From positions 1 through 11,136 of the forward strand of contig PLNZ01000443.1 of the NCBI GenBank assembly GCA_003142915.1: a DNA stretch of 11,136 bases. Direction: 5' to 3'. Position numbers and translations under genes: made by a program. The notes under the pieces were generated by a model, which did no database searches, was not told the DNA's origin, and was given only the letters and a program-made list of their open reading frames with translations. Below are positions 1 to 7,968 of the stretch, piece by piece (the first letter of the stretch is position 1; every line of letters begins with the position of its first letter). The stretch comes from Ignavibacteriales bacterium. GTDB taxonomy: Bacteria > Bacteroidota > Ignavibacteria > Ignavibacteriales > Ignavibacteriaceae.

Positions 1-25
1 ATTCAAAGCTATACCTGCAAAATAC

Positions 26-1615
26 TTATACGTTCGACCGCTCTTTTTTAATCTGAAATTTAAATAATTTATAATTCATACTGTCAATTAAAGCCTGGAA
101 ACTCGCTTCAATAATATTTTCAGATACGCCTACGGTGCTCCAGGTTTCGTCTCCATCGCTGGATTGAATCATTACTCTTACTTTTGCAGCGGTACCTTCT
201 TTTTCATCAAGCACACGAACTTTATAATCTATTAATTTAACAAGGGCAATTTCAGGATAAAACCTTGTCAGAGCTTTTCTTATTGCTTTGTCCAGTGCAT
301 TAACAGGTCCGTCACCGTCGGAAGCTGTATGTTCAATCTCGCCGTCTACGGAAATTTTCAGAACAGCTTCAGAGTAGGAAGTTCCTTTATCATCATAAAA
401 AACATTAACCTTAGAATCCAGCACACTGAAGAAAGGTGTAAACTCGTTCAACTCTGATCGCAGAAGTAATTCAAACGATGCTTCAGCACCGTCAAACTGA
501 AAGCCGTCATATTCAAGAGATTTTATATAGTTTACTAATTTCTTGCTTATTTCTTTATTGTCCGATAAGTCTATACCAAACTCTTTAGCTTTATAACGAA
601 TGTTACTTTGACCGGATAAATCGGAAACCAGTACGCGTTGTTTATTACCGACAGATTCAGGCTTTATATGTTCATACATTGAACTGTCTTTAAGCACAGC
701 GCTTACATGTATGCCGCCTTTATGCGCAAATGCAGACTTTCCTACAAATGCAGCTCTTGTAAACGGCGAAAGGTTCATTAATTCAAATACAAAATTTGAT
801 AAAGAAGTCATGTGAATCAGACTTACATACTGCTTTGTCGGAAGATTCAGCTTTAAAATAATATTAGGAATAATACTGCATAAATTAGCGTTGCCGCATC
901 TTTCACCAACGCCGTTTATAGTTCCCTGAACATGAACAGCGCCTGCTCTTATTGCCGCTAATGAATTAGCAACAGCCAGCTCGGAATCATTATGAGTGTG
1001 AATGCCTAAGGGAGCCGTAATATGTTTCTTTAATTCGGTAACAATTGTAAATACTTCTTCGGGAAGCGAGCCTCCGTTTGTATCACATAAAACTATAACA
1101 TCAGCCCCCGCACTTTCCGCAGCTTTTAACATTTTAACGGCAAAAAGTTTATCATCTTTATACCCATCAAAGAAATGTTCGGCATCATAAATAACCCGCT
1201 TGCCGTTTTTTTTCATGAATTCTACTGATTTAAAGATTAACTTTTCGTTTTCCTCATCGGAGAAACCAAGACCCCTCTGAGAATGAAGCCGCCATGTTTT
1301 CCCAAATATGCAGATAACCTCAGTTTCTGCTTTTAATATTGAAGTAAGGTTGGGATCCGATTCAATATTATTCAATGATCTTGCCGTTGAACCGAAGGCG
1401 CAAATTTTTGAGTGATAAAGTTTTAATTCCTTTACTCTTTGAAAAAATTCTTCATCACGCGGGTTGCTTCCGGGCCAGCCGCCTTCAATAATGTCAATGC
1501 CAAACTCGTCAAGACGTCTTACTATTAATAACTTATCCTGAACAGAAAGATTTACTCCTTCGCCCTGGGTTCCGTCCCGTAACGTAGTATCAAATAACTC
1601 TATTGAATCGCTCAT
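26..1615 (-). CDS. cimA: (R)-citramalate synthase
   Basis: Condenses acetyl-CoA with pyruvate to (R)-citramalate, the first step of the threonine-independent route to 2-oxobutyrate and isoleucine. Numbered from the ATG at 1615 (529 aa), the HMGL/DRE-TIM barrel signature DTTLRDGTQGEG is at residues 9-20. EGGWPGSNPRD (44-54) and IFGKTWRLH (103-111) are typical of the CimA family rather than LeuA. Metal-binding HTHND is at 206-210 and GERCGNANL at 237-245. The C-terminal third is the LeuA-type allosteric dimer domain, where the family usually binds isoleucine. An in-frame TTG at 1627 would add four residues. I prefer the ATG, which has a weak GGAA site upstream. It is the last operon gene seen, 123 bp after leuD. 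LeuA in the same operon is its paralogue. The family assignment is secure; substrate preference is inferred from motifs. Confidence 0.93.
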   Translation of the reverse strand: MSDSIELFDTTLRDGTQGEGVNLSVQDKLLIVRRLDEFGIDIIEGGWPGSNPRDEEFFQRVKELKLYHSKICAFGSTARSLNNIESDPNLTSILKAETEVICIFGKTWRLHSQRGLGFSDEENEKLIFKSVEFMKKNGKRVIYDAEHFFDGYKDDKLFAVKMLKAAESAGADVIVLCDTNGGSLPEEVFTIVTELKKHITAPLGIHTHNDSELAVANSLAAIRAGAVHVQGTINGVGERCGNANLCSIIPNIILKLNLPTKQYVSLIHMTSLSNFVFELMNLSPFTRAAFVGKSAFAHKGGIHVSAVLKDSSMYEHIKPESVGNKQRVLVSDLSGQSNIRYKAKEFGIDLSDNKEISKKLVNYIKSLEYDGFQFDGAEASFELLLRSELNEFTPFFSVLDSKVNVFYDDKGTSYSEAVLKISVDGEIEHTASDGDGPVNALDKAIRKALTRFYPEIALVKLIDYKVRVLDEKEGTAAKVRVMIQSSDGDETWSTVGVSENIIEASFQALIDSMNYKLFKFQIKKERSNV

Positions 1616-1738
1616 ATTTAATTCCAAATTAATTTTTTTTGAAACATCTCTTTCTCATTTTTACATTCAAGCAAGTGCAGATTGTTATATTACAACCCCG
1701 GCAATCCCTTAACAGTCGGGAAATCCGTTAAAATTTTC
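1616..1738 (-). other. leuD-cimA intergenic gap
   Basis: This 123-bp spacer is the longest gap between structural genes. Just before cimA it holds a possible nine-codon mini-ORF (MFQKKLIWN, about 1646-1617) behind an AAAGAG site, ending two bases before the cimA ATG. It could aid translational coupling, but chance is just as likely. Short C- and G-runs on either side of 1700 give only a weak hairpin. I see no promoter or terminator that would clearly separate cimA from the operon. Confidence 0.4.
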
Positions 1739-2299
1739 TTATACAATCATTCCTGACTGCCGGGCATATTTAAAAATATCGCCTGCTTCAATTATAGGCA
1801 GAATACTTCCAAGTGACCTGAGATTATAAGTTTTACCGGTTGTAAGATTTTTAAGAATATTTGCATTCACATCAAGTTCCACCTCATCGCCGGTTTTAAT
1901 CCGGTCATTCAATTTCAAAGGAGTTTCATAAGGCAGAAGAAATCCGCCGTCAACGCTGTTCCTGTAAAATATTCTAGCGTAAGATTCAGCTATAACGGCT
2001 TTCACTCCGGCAACTTGTAAAGCAAACGGTGCATGCTCTCTTGAGGAGCCGCATCCAAAGTTGGAACCGCCAATAATTATAGTGTATTCAGAAGTGAAGT
2101 CTTCTCCGGAAATAAACGTGATTCCCCCGCCGGGTAATCCGGCTTGAGAAAAGGGAACTCCGGAGAGAGCGTAATGTCCGTATTTTTTTGACTCTTCGGG
2201 ATCAGATAAACTATAAACAAGATATTCAGCGGGAATTATCTGATCTGTATCTATATTGTCACCTAATACAAAGGCTTTACCTTTTACAATTTTTTCCAT
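1739..2299 (-). CDS. leuD: 3-isopropylmalate dehydratase small subunit
   Basis: Small (swivel-domain) subunit of isopropylmalate isomerase. It pairs with LeuC to interconvert 2- and 3-isopropylmalate, and in this operon probably also converts citramalate to 3-methylmalate. At 186 aa from the ATG at 2299 it is of the short archaeal/HACN type. GDNIDTDQIIPAEYL is at residues 13-27, GCGSSREHAP at 82-91 and FYRNSVDGG at 111-119. The loop YLVY (26-29) matches the hydrophobic form associated with isopropylmalate isomerases; homoaconitases of the family carry an Arg there (YLRT). The frame is open to 2353, which would overlap leuC, but the conserved family start is at 2299, where a GGAG lies about 11 bases upstream. 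The gap to leuC is 40 bp. Confidence 0.95.
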   Translation of the reverse strand: MEKIVKGKAFVLGDNIDTDQIIPAEYLVYSLSDPEESKKYGHYALSGVPFSQAGLPGGGITFISGEDFTSEYTIIIGGSNFGCGSSREHAPFALQVAGVKAVIAESYARIFYRNSVDGGFLLPYETPLKLNDRIKTGDEVELDVNANILKNLTTGKTYNLRSLGSILPIIEAGDIFKYARQSGMIV

Positions 2300-2339
2300 A
2301 TAAGTTTTTACTCCAATCTCTAATAATAAACTTTTCCAT

Positions 2340-3635
2340 TTACAAAAAATCACGCGGATCGGTTATTGAGCCGGTTAATGAAGATGCAGCAACAGTCAAC
2401 GGCGATGCCAGATAAACAGATGCTTTTTTACTTCCCATCCTGCCGGGAAAATTTCTGTTTGTTGTAGAAATTATTGACTCACCGTCCGTTGCACGGCCTA
2501 TAGTATCCATAGGTCCGCCTAAACATGCGGCACATGAAGATTGTGCGACTATACAACCTGCATTTTCAAAAATTTGTTTTAATGAAATACCGCCTATGGT
2601 TTCCACTTCCAATTGTCTTGCTATTGCAGTGCTTGCCGGGACAATAAAAGTAGTAACTTTAACTTTATTTCCAAAAATAATTTTTGCAGCAGCAATAAAA
2701 TCACTCAGCTTTCCACCTGTACATGACCCTATATAACATTTTGTTAGCTTAGTTCCCTGCACATTCCTAACAGTATCAAGATTGTCCGGACTGTGAGGTT
2801 TTGCTACGCTCGGTTCCAACTTAGAGACATCAAAGCGGTACTGACCTCTATATTTTGCCTCCGAATCGCTTTTAAAAATTTCATAAGGCTTTCTTGTTCT
2901 TTCCTTAACATAAGCTTCGGTAACGGCATCTGCGGCAATTATACCATTCATAGCGCCTGCTTCTATAGCCATGTTGGTAATAGTCATGCGTTCATCAATG
3001 GAAAGAGAAAATACAGCGTCGCCGTCAAATTCAAGGGCACAATATGTTGCGCCGTCGGTAGTAATTTTTCCTAATACCTGAAGGATTAAATCTTTAGCCG
3101 TCAGGAATGGAGGCATTTCGCCGTCAAATGTAAATTTTATTGATTCGGGAACCTTTTCCCAAATTTTACCCGTACCCAAAATAAAAGCTCCATCGGTATT
3201 GCCAACACCTGTGGAAAACATTCCAAATGCACCGGAAGTACATGTATGGGAATCTGTTCCGAACAAAACCGTTCCGGGAATATTGTAACCTTCTTCCGCA
3301 AGTGCGATGTGGCATACGCCTTTATATCTTTCAGTTCCTACATCGTAATAATTATCTACTCCGTATTCATCGGCAAACTGTCTTAGTAATTCAACATTTC
3401 TGTTAGCCTGCGGATTTTTAGTATAGATATAATGATCCGGGAAAATTACCAATTTATCTTTATCCCATATTTTAGCATCTTTCCCGAATTCACGTTTCCA
3501 AATTTCTATTGTAGGCGGCCCGCAGACATCGTGAGTCATTAAGACATCAACATCGAGCCAGATATTTTCTCCCGGCTCAACCTTTTTTCTTCCTGAAGAT
3601 TTTGATAAAATCTTTTCCGTTATTGTCATTAACAT
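2340..3635 (-). CDS. leuC: 3-isopropylmalate dehydratase large subunit
   Basis: Catalytic [4Fe-4S] subunit of isopropylmalate isomerase, an aconitase-family protein of 431 aa. That length fits the archaeal/HACN-type large subunit rather than the roughly 466-aa enterobacterial LeuC. The three cluster cysteines are visible: C305 in YIGSCTGG, and C368 and C371 in SSCAACLGG. The substrate-region motif TDSHTCTSGAFG is at 128-139, and TTNRNFPGRMG at 391-401 is the conserved C-terminal Arg segment. The start at 3635 is supported by AAAGGA seven bases upstream, so a second in-frame ATG two codons later is not needed. It begins 16 bp after the leuA stop, with its ribosome site next to that stop. With LeuD it likely serves both leucine synthesis and the citramalate route to isoleucine. 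Confidence 0.96.
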   Translation of the reverse strand: MLMTITEKILSKSSGRKKVEPGENIWLDVDVLMTHDVCGPPTIEIWKREFGKDAKIWDKDKLVIFPDHYIYTKNPQANRNVELLRQFADEYGVDNYYDVGTERYKGVCHIALAEEGYNIPGTVLFGTDSHTCTSGAFGMFSTGVGNTDGAFILGTGKIWEKVPESIKFTFDGEMPPFLTAKDLILQVLGKITTDGATYCALEFDGDAVFSLSIDERMTITNMAIEAGAMNGIIAADAVTEAYVKERTRKPYEIFKSDSEAKYRGQYRFDVSKLEPSVAKPHSPDNLDTVRNVQGTKLTKCYIGSCTGGKLSDFIAAAKIIFGNKVKVTTFIVPASTAIARQLEVETIGGISLKQIFENAGCIVAQSSCAACLGGPMDTIGRATDGESIISTTNRNFPGRMGSKKASVYLASPLTVAASSLTGSITDPRDFL

Positions 3636-3651
3636 ATTAATTTCCTTTATA

Positions 3652-5241
3652 TTATTTCAGAACGTCCGATAATGAATGTTTTAATGTTTCGTCGTTTCCT
3701 TTTGATTCTAAATAAGACTGCTGTTGATTTAAAGCCTGTATATAAGCTTTAGCGCTGGCTTCAATAACATCGGTAGCAATTCTTCTGCCGGTAAACGATT
3801 TATCGTTTGTACGTATTCTCACAATAACTTCGCCCATCGCCTGCCTCCCTGAAGTGACCGAACGTACATTGTACGATTCCAGGCTGGGTTTCAAATTCAA
3901 AGCGCGTTCAATTGCATTGAAGCATGCATCAACAGCGCCGTCACCTGTTGCAGATTCCTGTATAAAATCCTCTCCTGCTTTTATTTTTACAGTTGCTGTC
4001 GGAATTGAGTTTGTACCCATGGTTACCTGGATATAATCGAGTTCGTAGCGCTCTTTCTTTATATCCAGAGTCTGATCACCCATTAGAACTCTTAAATCAT
4101 CGTCGAATACTTCTTTCTTCTTATCCGCAAGTTCAAGAAATTTTTCATAAATTGATTGAAGTTCACTCTCATTTAATTTATATCCTAATTCATACAGACG
4201 TGATTTTAATCCGTGCCTGCCGGAATGTCTTCCGAGAATAATTTTTGTTTTATTAACACCTACGCTTTCGGGTGTCATTATTTCATAAGTTTGCCTGTTT
4301 TTAAGCATGCCGTCCTGATGTATACCGGACTCATGAGCAAAAGCATTCTCGCCGACAATTGCTTTGTTTGGCTGGACAATCATACCCGTAAATGAAGAAA
4401 CCATTTTGCTTGTGTTATATATTTCTTCAGAATTTATGTCTGTGTAGTATTCACAAATATCTTTGCGAACCTTAAGAGCCATAACTATTTCTTCAAGAGA
4501 AGCGTTGCCTGCCCTTTCACCAATTCCGTTGATAGTACACTCAACTTGCCTTGCACCGTTCTCAACTCCGCTAAGTGAATTGGCAACCGCAAGCCCCAGA
4601 TCATCATGGCAATGCACGCTTATTATTGCTTTATCAATATTCTTAACCCGTTGTCTCAATTCGGCAATTCTTGCACCGAATTCTTTAGGGAAAGTATACC
4701 CGGTTGTATCGGGAATATTAACTGTTGTTGCGCCTGCCGCAATTGTGGCTTCTATTACTTCGGCAAGATATCCTATATCCGTTCTGCCTGCATCTTCTGC
4801 AGAGAACTCTACGTCTTTTGTAAAAGTTTTGGCGTAAGCAACAGAATCGCATGCCATCTTCAAAATGGTCCTGCGTTTCTCTTTCAAATTTTTCCCATAA
4901 CGATCATCGCCGAATTTACCAAGTATGTGTATATCGGAAGTGCAGAGGAAGGCATGTATTCTGAAGCGCTTTGCTTCCCTAAGCGCTTCATACGCAGACT
5001 TAATGTCAATTTCCTTCGTACGTGCAAGTCCCGCAATAACTATATCTATCTCGCCGGCAATTCTCTGCACTGCTTCAAACTGAGCAGGTGAAGAGACAGG
5101 AAATCCGGCTTCGATAACATCAACGCGGAGTTTTTCCATCTGTCTGGCAATTTCAACTTTTTCAAACACATTTAAGGAAGCTCCGGGCGATTGTTCGCCG
5201 TCTCTTAAAGTAGTATCAAATATTGTTACTTTATTATTCAT
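3652..5241 (-). CDS. leuA: 2-isopropylmalate synthase
   Basis: Condenses acetyl-CoA with 2-oxoisovalerate to 2-isopropylmalate, the committed step of leucine synthesis. At 529 aa it has the usual bacterial length. FDTTLRDGEQSPG is at residues 8-20 and metal-binding HCHDD at 210-214. GERAGNASLEE is at 241-251 and GENAFAHESGIHQDG at 297-311. From about 390 to the end is the LeuA dimer domain that normally mediates leucine feedback. The EQSPG signature separates it from the CimA paralogue (TQGEG) downstream. The ATG at 5241 has AAAGG seven to eight bases upstream. The gene follows leuB after a 90-bp gap with a palindromic repeat and precedes leuC by 16 bp. Confidence 0.97.
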   Translation of the reverse strand: MNNKVTIFDTTLRDGEQSPGASLNVFEKVEIARQMEKLRVDVIEAGFPVSSPAQFEAVQRIAGEIDIVIAGLARTKEIDIKSAYEALREAKRFRIHAFLCTSDIHILGKFGDDRYGKNLKEKRRTILKMACDSVAYAKTFTKDVEFSAEDAGRTDIGYLAEVIEATIAAGATTVNIPDTTGYTFPKEFGARIAELRQRVKNIDKAIISVHCHDDLGLAVANSLSGVENGARQVECTINGIGERAGNASLEEIVMALKVRKDICEYYTDINSEEIYNTSKMVSSFTGMIVQPNKAIVGENAFAHESGIHQDGMLKNRQTYEIMTPESVGVNKTKIILGRHSGRHGLKSRLYELGYKLNESELQSIYEKFLELADKKKEVFDDDLRVLMGDQTLDIKKERYELDYIQVTMGTNSIPTATVKIKAGEDFIQESATGDGAVDACFNAIERALNLKPSLESYNVRSVTSGRQAMGEVIVRIRTNDKSFTGRRIATDVIEASAKAYIQALNQQQSYLESKGNDETLKHSLSDVLK

Positions 5242-5266
5242 TTTAATTACCTTTCTTTTTATTCAT

Positions 5267-5292
5267 AAGCCTGCCTGCCGGTAGGCAGGCTT
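5267..5292. repeat. Palindromic intergenic repeat between leuB and leuA
   Basis: Ten-base perfect arms (AAGCCTGCCT / AGGCAGGCTT) flank a GCCGGT loop. The sequence resembles the GC-rich palindromes in the ilvB leader (9830-9886), sharing TAAGCCTGCC and CTGCCGG cores, so it looks like a member of a dispersed palindromic repeat family. In the mRNA it forms a stable hairpin 26 bases before the leuA start, where it could cause partial termination, protect the 3' end of upstream message or influence leuA expression. The role is inferred. Confidence 0.75.
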
Positions 5293-5300
5293 AGGCTTAA

Positions 5301-5319
5301 AGAATGAAAAATTCATTCT
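5301..5319 (-). other. AT-rich hairpin after leuB
   Basis: Eight-base arms AGAATGAA / TTCATTCT around a three-base loop lie 12 bases after the leuB stop and just before the GC-rich palindrome. On the minus strand it is followed by TTT and then AAGCC, so it is a poor intrinsic terminator. It may be a processing or stability element, or chance in AT-rich DNA. Confidence 0.4.
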
Positions 5320-5331
5320 AAAGTTTTGCTT

Positions 5332-6429
5332 TTATAAAGTAAATACTCCTAATGCATGTTCATCATATATTTGGTTAAAATTTTCAATTACCGCATCTTT
5401 AACCTGGGCAGTAGAAGCCAAAATAGAATTTGGTGAATATATATCGGCAGTTCTATAACCCATATTTAATGTCTTGTCAATTGCAGCTTCAATCAATTTA
5501 GCAGCTTTGGACATTTGAAAAGAATATGCAAACATCATTGCTGCCGAAGAAATAGCAGCAAGCGGATTGGCTTTTCCCTGACCTGCAATATCCGGTGCAC
5601 TTCCGTGAACCGGTTCATACAAAGCATATTTGGCTCCAAGGCTTGCGGATGGGAGCATTCCAAGGCTGCCTGTAATCATAGCAGCTATATCGCTCAATAT
5701 ATCTCCAAAAAGATTTTGAGTAAGTATAACATCAAACTGCTTAGGGTCGCGTACTATCTGCATAGCCGCATTATCAACATACATATCGCTAAGCGTTATA
5801 TCTTGATAATCCTTATGAACTTCATGCACAACTTTACGCCAGAACTGTGAGCAGTCAAGCACGTTAGCTTTATCAACCGAAGTTACACGTTTGCTTCTCT
5901 TACGGGCAGCTTCGAAAGCGCTTTTTGCAATCCGTTCCACTTCAAACCTATGATAGATCATCGTATTCCATCCTTTTTCATCGTCAAAGCCTCGCGGCTC
6001 TCCGAAGTAAACATCGCCGGTAAGCTCGCGGAATATTATAAGGTCTGTGCCTTTTAATATTTCCGGCTTAAGCGAAGAAGATGAAAGAAGCGATGAATAT
6101 ACTTTAGCCGGTCTGATGTTTGTAAAAAGACCGAGCGCTTTACGCAGCTTAAGCAAAGCGGCTTCCGGTTTCAGGTTCTGCGGAAGTGTATCCCATTGAT
6201 ACCCGCCGACTGCGCCGAGGAGTATGGCATCAGAATCATAGCATGCTCTTAATACTTCTTCGGTAAGGGGCACGCCATTTTTTTCGTACGAGCATCCGCC
6301 TATAAGCTGTTCGTTAAAAGCAAGAGTTATATTAAATTTTTCCGCAGCTACTTTCATAACATCGACTGCTGCGCTCACTACTTCCGGGCCAATCCCGTCT
6401 CCCGGCAGTAATGTTATCTTCAGATTCAT
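5332..6429 (-). CDS. leuB: 3-isopropylmalate dehydrogenase
   Basis: NAD-dependent oxidative decarboxylation of 3-isopropylmalate to 2-oxoisocaproate. In the citramalate route the same enzyme oxidises 3-methylmalate to 2-oxobutyrate. The 365-aa length is typical. The N-terminal PGDGIGPEVV is at residues 9-18. Substrate residues are visible as R96, R106 and R134, with Y141 in GDVYFGEPR, K187 in VDKANVL, and metal ligands D219, D243 and D247 (FGDILSDIA). The cofactor segment EPVHGSAPDIAG is at 272-283. Its ATG overlaps the ilvC stop by four bases (ATGA), so translation is probably coupled to ilvC. It sits upstream of leuA, away from leuCD, so order does not follow pathway order. Confidence 0.97.
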   Translation of the reverse strand: MNLKITLLPGDGIGPEVVSAAVDVMKVAAEKFNITLAFNEQLIGGCSYEKNGVPLTEEVLRACYDSDAILLGAVGGYQWDTLPQNLKPEAALLKLRKALGLFTNIRPAKVYSSLLSSSSLKPEILKGTDLIIFRELTGDVYFGEPRGFDDEKGWNTMIYHRFEVERIAKSAFEAARKRSKRVTSVDKANVLDCSQFWRKVVHEVHKDYQDITLSDMYVDNAAMQIVRDPKQFDVILTQNLFGDILSDIAAMITGSLGMLPSASLGAKYALYEPVHGSAPDIAGQGKANPLAAISSAAMMFAYSFQMSKAAKLIEAAIDKTLNMGYRTADIYSPNSILASTAQVKDAVIENFNQIYDEHALGVFTL

Positions 6430-7442
6430 ACACCGACCTCTTCTTTGGCATTCTTTTTAAACAGCCAGCTCATCATGCCGCGCAGGTTTGCGCCGACTTT
6501 CTCAATCAGATGTTCACTGTTTTCCTTACGAAGCTTATTCATAAGCGGTTGACCGTTCTTATATTCTGTCAGCCATTCATTTGCAAACTGACCATTCTGG
6601 ATTTCTTCCAAAATCTTTTTCATCTCTTTACGGGTTTCATCTGTTATCAAACGGGTACCGCGGGTCATTCCGCCGTATAATGCCGTATCGCTTACAGAGT
6701 AATACATTCTTGAAATCCCTCCTTCATAATAAAGATCCACAATCAGCTTCATCTCGTGCATGCACTCGAAGTAAGCTAATTCAGGAGGATAACCTGCATT
6801 AACTAAAGTTTCAAAACCGGCTTTTATTAATTCTGCCGAACCACCGCAAAGAATTGCCTGCTCGCCGAATAAATCTGTTTCTGTTTCATTCTTGAAATTT
6901 GTCTCAATTACACCTGCTTTTGTACCGCCGATTCCTTTTGCCCACGCAAGCGCCAGCTCTTTAGTTTTTCCGTCCGCATCCTGATGTATTGCAATTAAGC
7001 ATGGAACTCCTGCACCTTCCAGGTATGTTCTTCTTACAAGATGTCCCGGACTTTTAGGAGCAATCATCATTACGTTAACATTTGTTGGAGGAACTATTTG
7101 TTTATAATGAATATTAAAGCCGTGTGCAAAAGCAAGTGTGTCGCCGGCTTTTAAATGTGAAACAATATCTTTATCATAAACTGCTTTTTGGTCTTGATCC
7201 GGTAGAAGTATCATAATAACATCTGCCCATTCGGAAGCTTCCGGAACAGTTTTAACAGTTAATCCTGCTGCTTCAGCCAATGCCCATCTTTTGCTCTCAC
7301 GGCGGAGTCCAACACAAACATTACACCCGCTCTCTTTTAAATTAAGCGCATGTGCATGTCCCTGACTGCCGAATCCTAATACGGCAATATTTTTCCCTAG
7401 TAAATAATCCAGGGATGCATCACTATCATAATAGACTTTCAT
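6426..7442 (-). CDS. ilvC: Ketol-acid reductoisomerase (class I)
   Basis: Isomerises and reduces 2-acetolactate and 2-aceto-2-hydroxybutyrate to the dihydroxy acids of valine/leucine and isoleucine synthesis. At 338 aa it is the short class I form. The Rossmann motif GFGSQGHA is at residues 23-30 and the cofactor-specificity loop LRRESKRW at 46-53; its basic and Ser residues suggest NADPH. Catalytic and Mg-binding residues fall at the usual class I positions: H107, K130, D190, E194, E226, E230 and S251. The ATG at 7442 is preceded by AAAGGA at eight bases. It starts 15 bp after ilvN and overlaps leuB by 4 bp. Confidence 0.98.
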   Translation of the reverse strand: MKVYYDSDASLDYLLGKNIAVLGFGSQGHAHALNLKESGCNVCVGLRRESKRWALAEAAGLTVKTVPEASEWADVIMILLPDQDQKAVYDKDIVSHLKAGDTLAFAHGFNIHYKQIVPPTNVNVMMIAPKSPGHLVRRTYLEGAGVPCLIAIHQDADGKTKELALAWAKGIGGTKAGVIETNFKNETETDLFGEQAILCGGSAELIKAGFETLVNAGYPPELAYFECMHEMKLIVDLYYEGGISRMYYSVSDTALYGGMTRGTRLITDETRKEMKKILEEIQNGQFANEWLTEYKNGQPLMNKLRKENSEHLIEKVGANLRGMMSWLFKKNAKEEVGV

Positions 7443-7457
7443 TTCTTTTTTCCTTTA

Positions 7458-7967
7458 TTATTGAGTTACTAAATTTTTCTCGGAGTTTAACTGTTCACCT
7501 CTTTTTAGTGCAACTGTACCCGAACGAGCCATTTCTTTAATCCCAAAAGGCTCAAATACGTTTATAACAGCATCTATTTTATCAGGCGGCCCCGTAATCT
7601 CCAGCATGATGGTTTTGTTATTAATGTCAACAACATTTCCCCTAAAAATATCACAAATACTTATTAACTCTGCACGCGTTCCTTTCTGATAGAAGACGGT
7701 GATAAGCGCTAATTCTCTTTCGACCCTTGTCTGCCCTGTTAAATCGATAACTTTAATTGTATCAATTAATCTATTTAACTGCTTAACAACCTGTTCCATT
7801 ATTTTGTCATCGCCTTCGGTTACAATAGTCATACGTGAAACTTCCGGTGTTTCTGTCTCTCCAATGGATATGCTATGAATGTTAAAACCTTTACCACTAA
7901 ACATAGTAGCTACACGGTTGAAAGCGCCGAATTGATTCTCTACCAGAACCGTTATTGTGTGTTTCAT
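7458..7967 (-). CDS. ilvN: Acetolactate synthase small (regulatory) subunit
   Basis: Regulatory subunit of acetohydroxyacid synthase; it activates IlvB and carries valine feedback sensitivity. At 169 aa it has an N-terminal ACT domain (about 4-75) followed by the ALS small-subunit C-terminal domain, including VERELALITV near 82-91. Residues N11, G14 and N29, positions where E. coli IlvH substitutions relieve valine inhibition, are present, so valine control is likely kept. F13 stands where many homologues have Pro (ENxPG), while E. coli has Ser. The ATG at 7967 lies one base after the ilvB stop (TAA-T-ATG), indicating coupled, roughly equal expression. The symbol ilvH would be equally valid. 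Confidence 0.96.
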   Translation of the reverse strand: MKHTITVLVENQFGAFNRVATMFSGKGFNIHSISIGETETPEVSRMTIVTEGDDKIMEQVVKQLNRLIDTIKVIDLTGQTRVERELALITVFYQKGTRAELISICDIFRGNVVDINNKTIMLEITGPPDKIDAVINVFEPFGIKEMARSGTVALKRGEQLNSEKNLVTQ

Positions 7968-7968
7968 A

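Noticed and set aside
2300..2353. Longer LeuD N-terminus starting at 2353
   Set aside because: It would overlap leuC and add 18 residues before the conserved start of the family. The ATG at 2299 has a GGAG upstream and fits homologue length.
4463..5091. Long plus-strand frames inside leuA (124 and 161 codons)
   Set aside because: They lie fully inside the strongly conserved leuA gene on the opposite strand and show no family-like motifs, so they are shadow frames.
5236..5262. Seven-codon mini-ORF (MNKKKGN) ending just before the leuA ATG
   Set aside because: Its only content is the purine-rich leuA ribosome-binding region read as codons. Nothing suggests regulation by translation.
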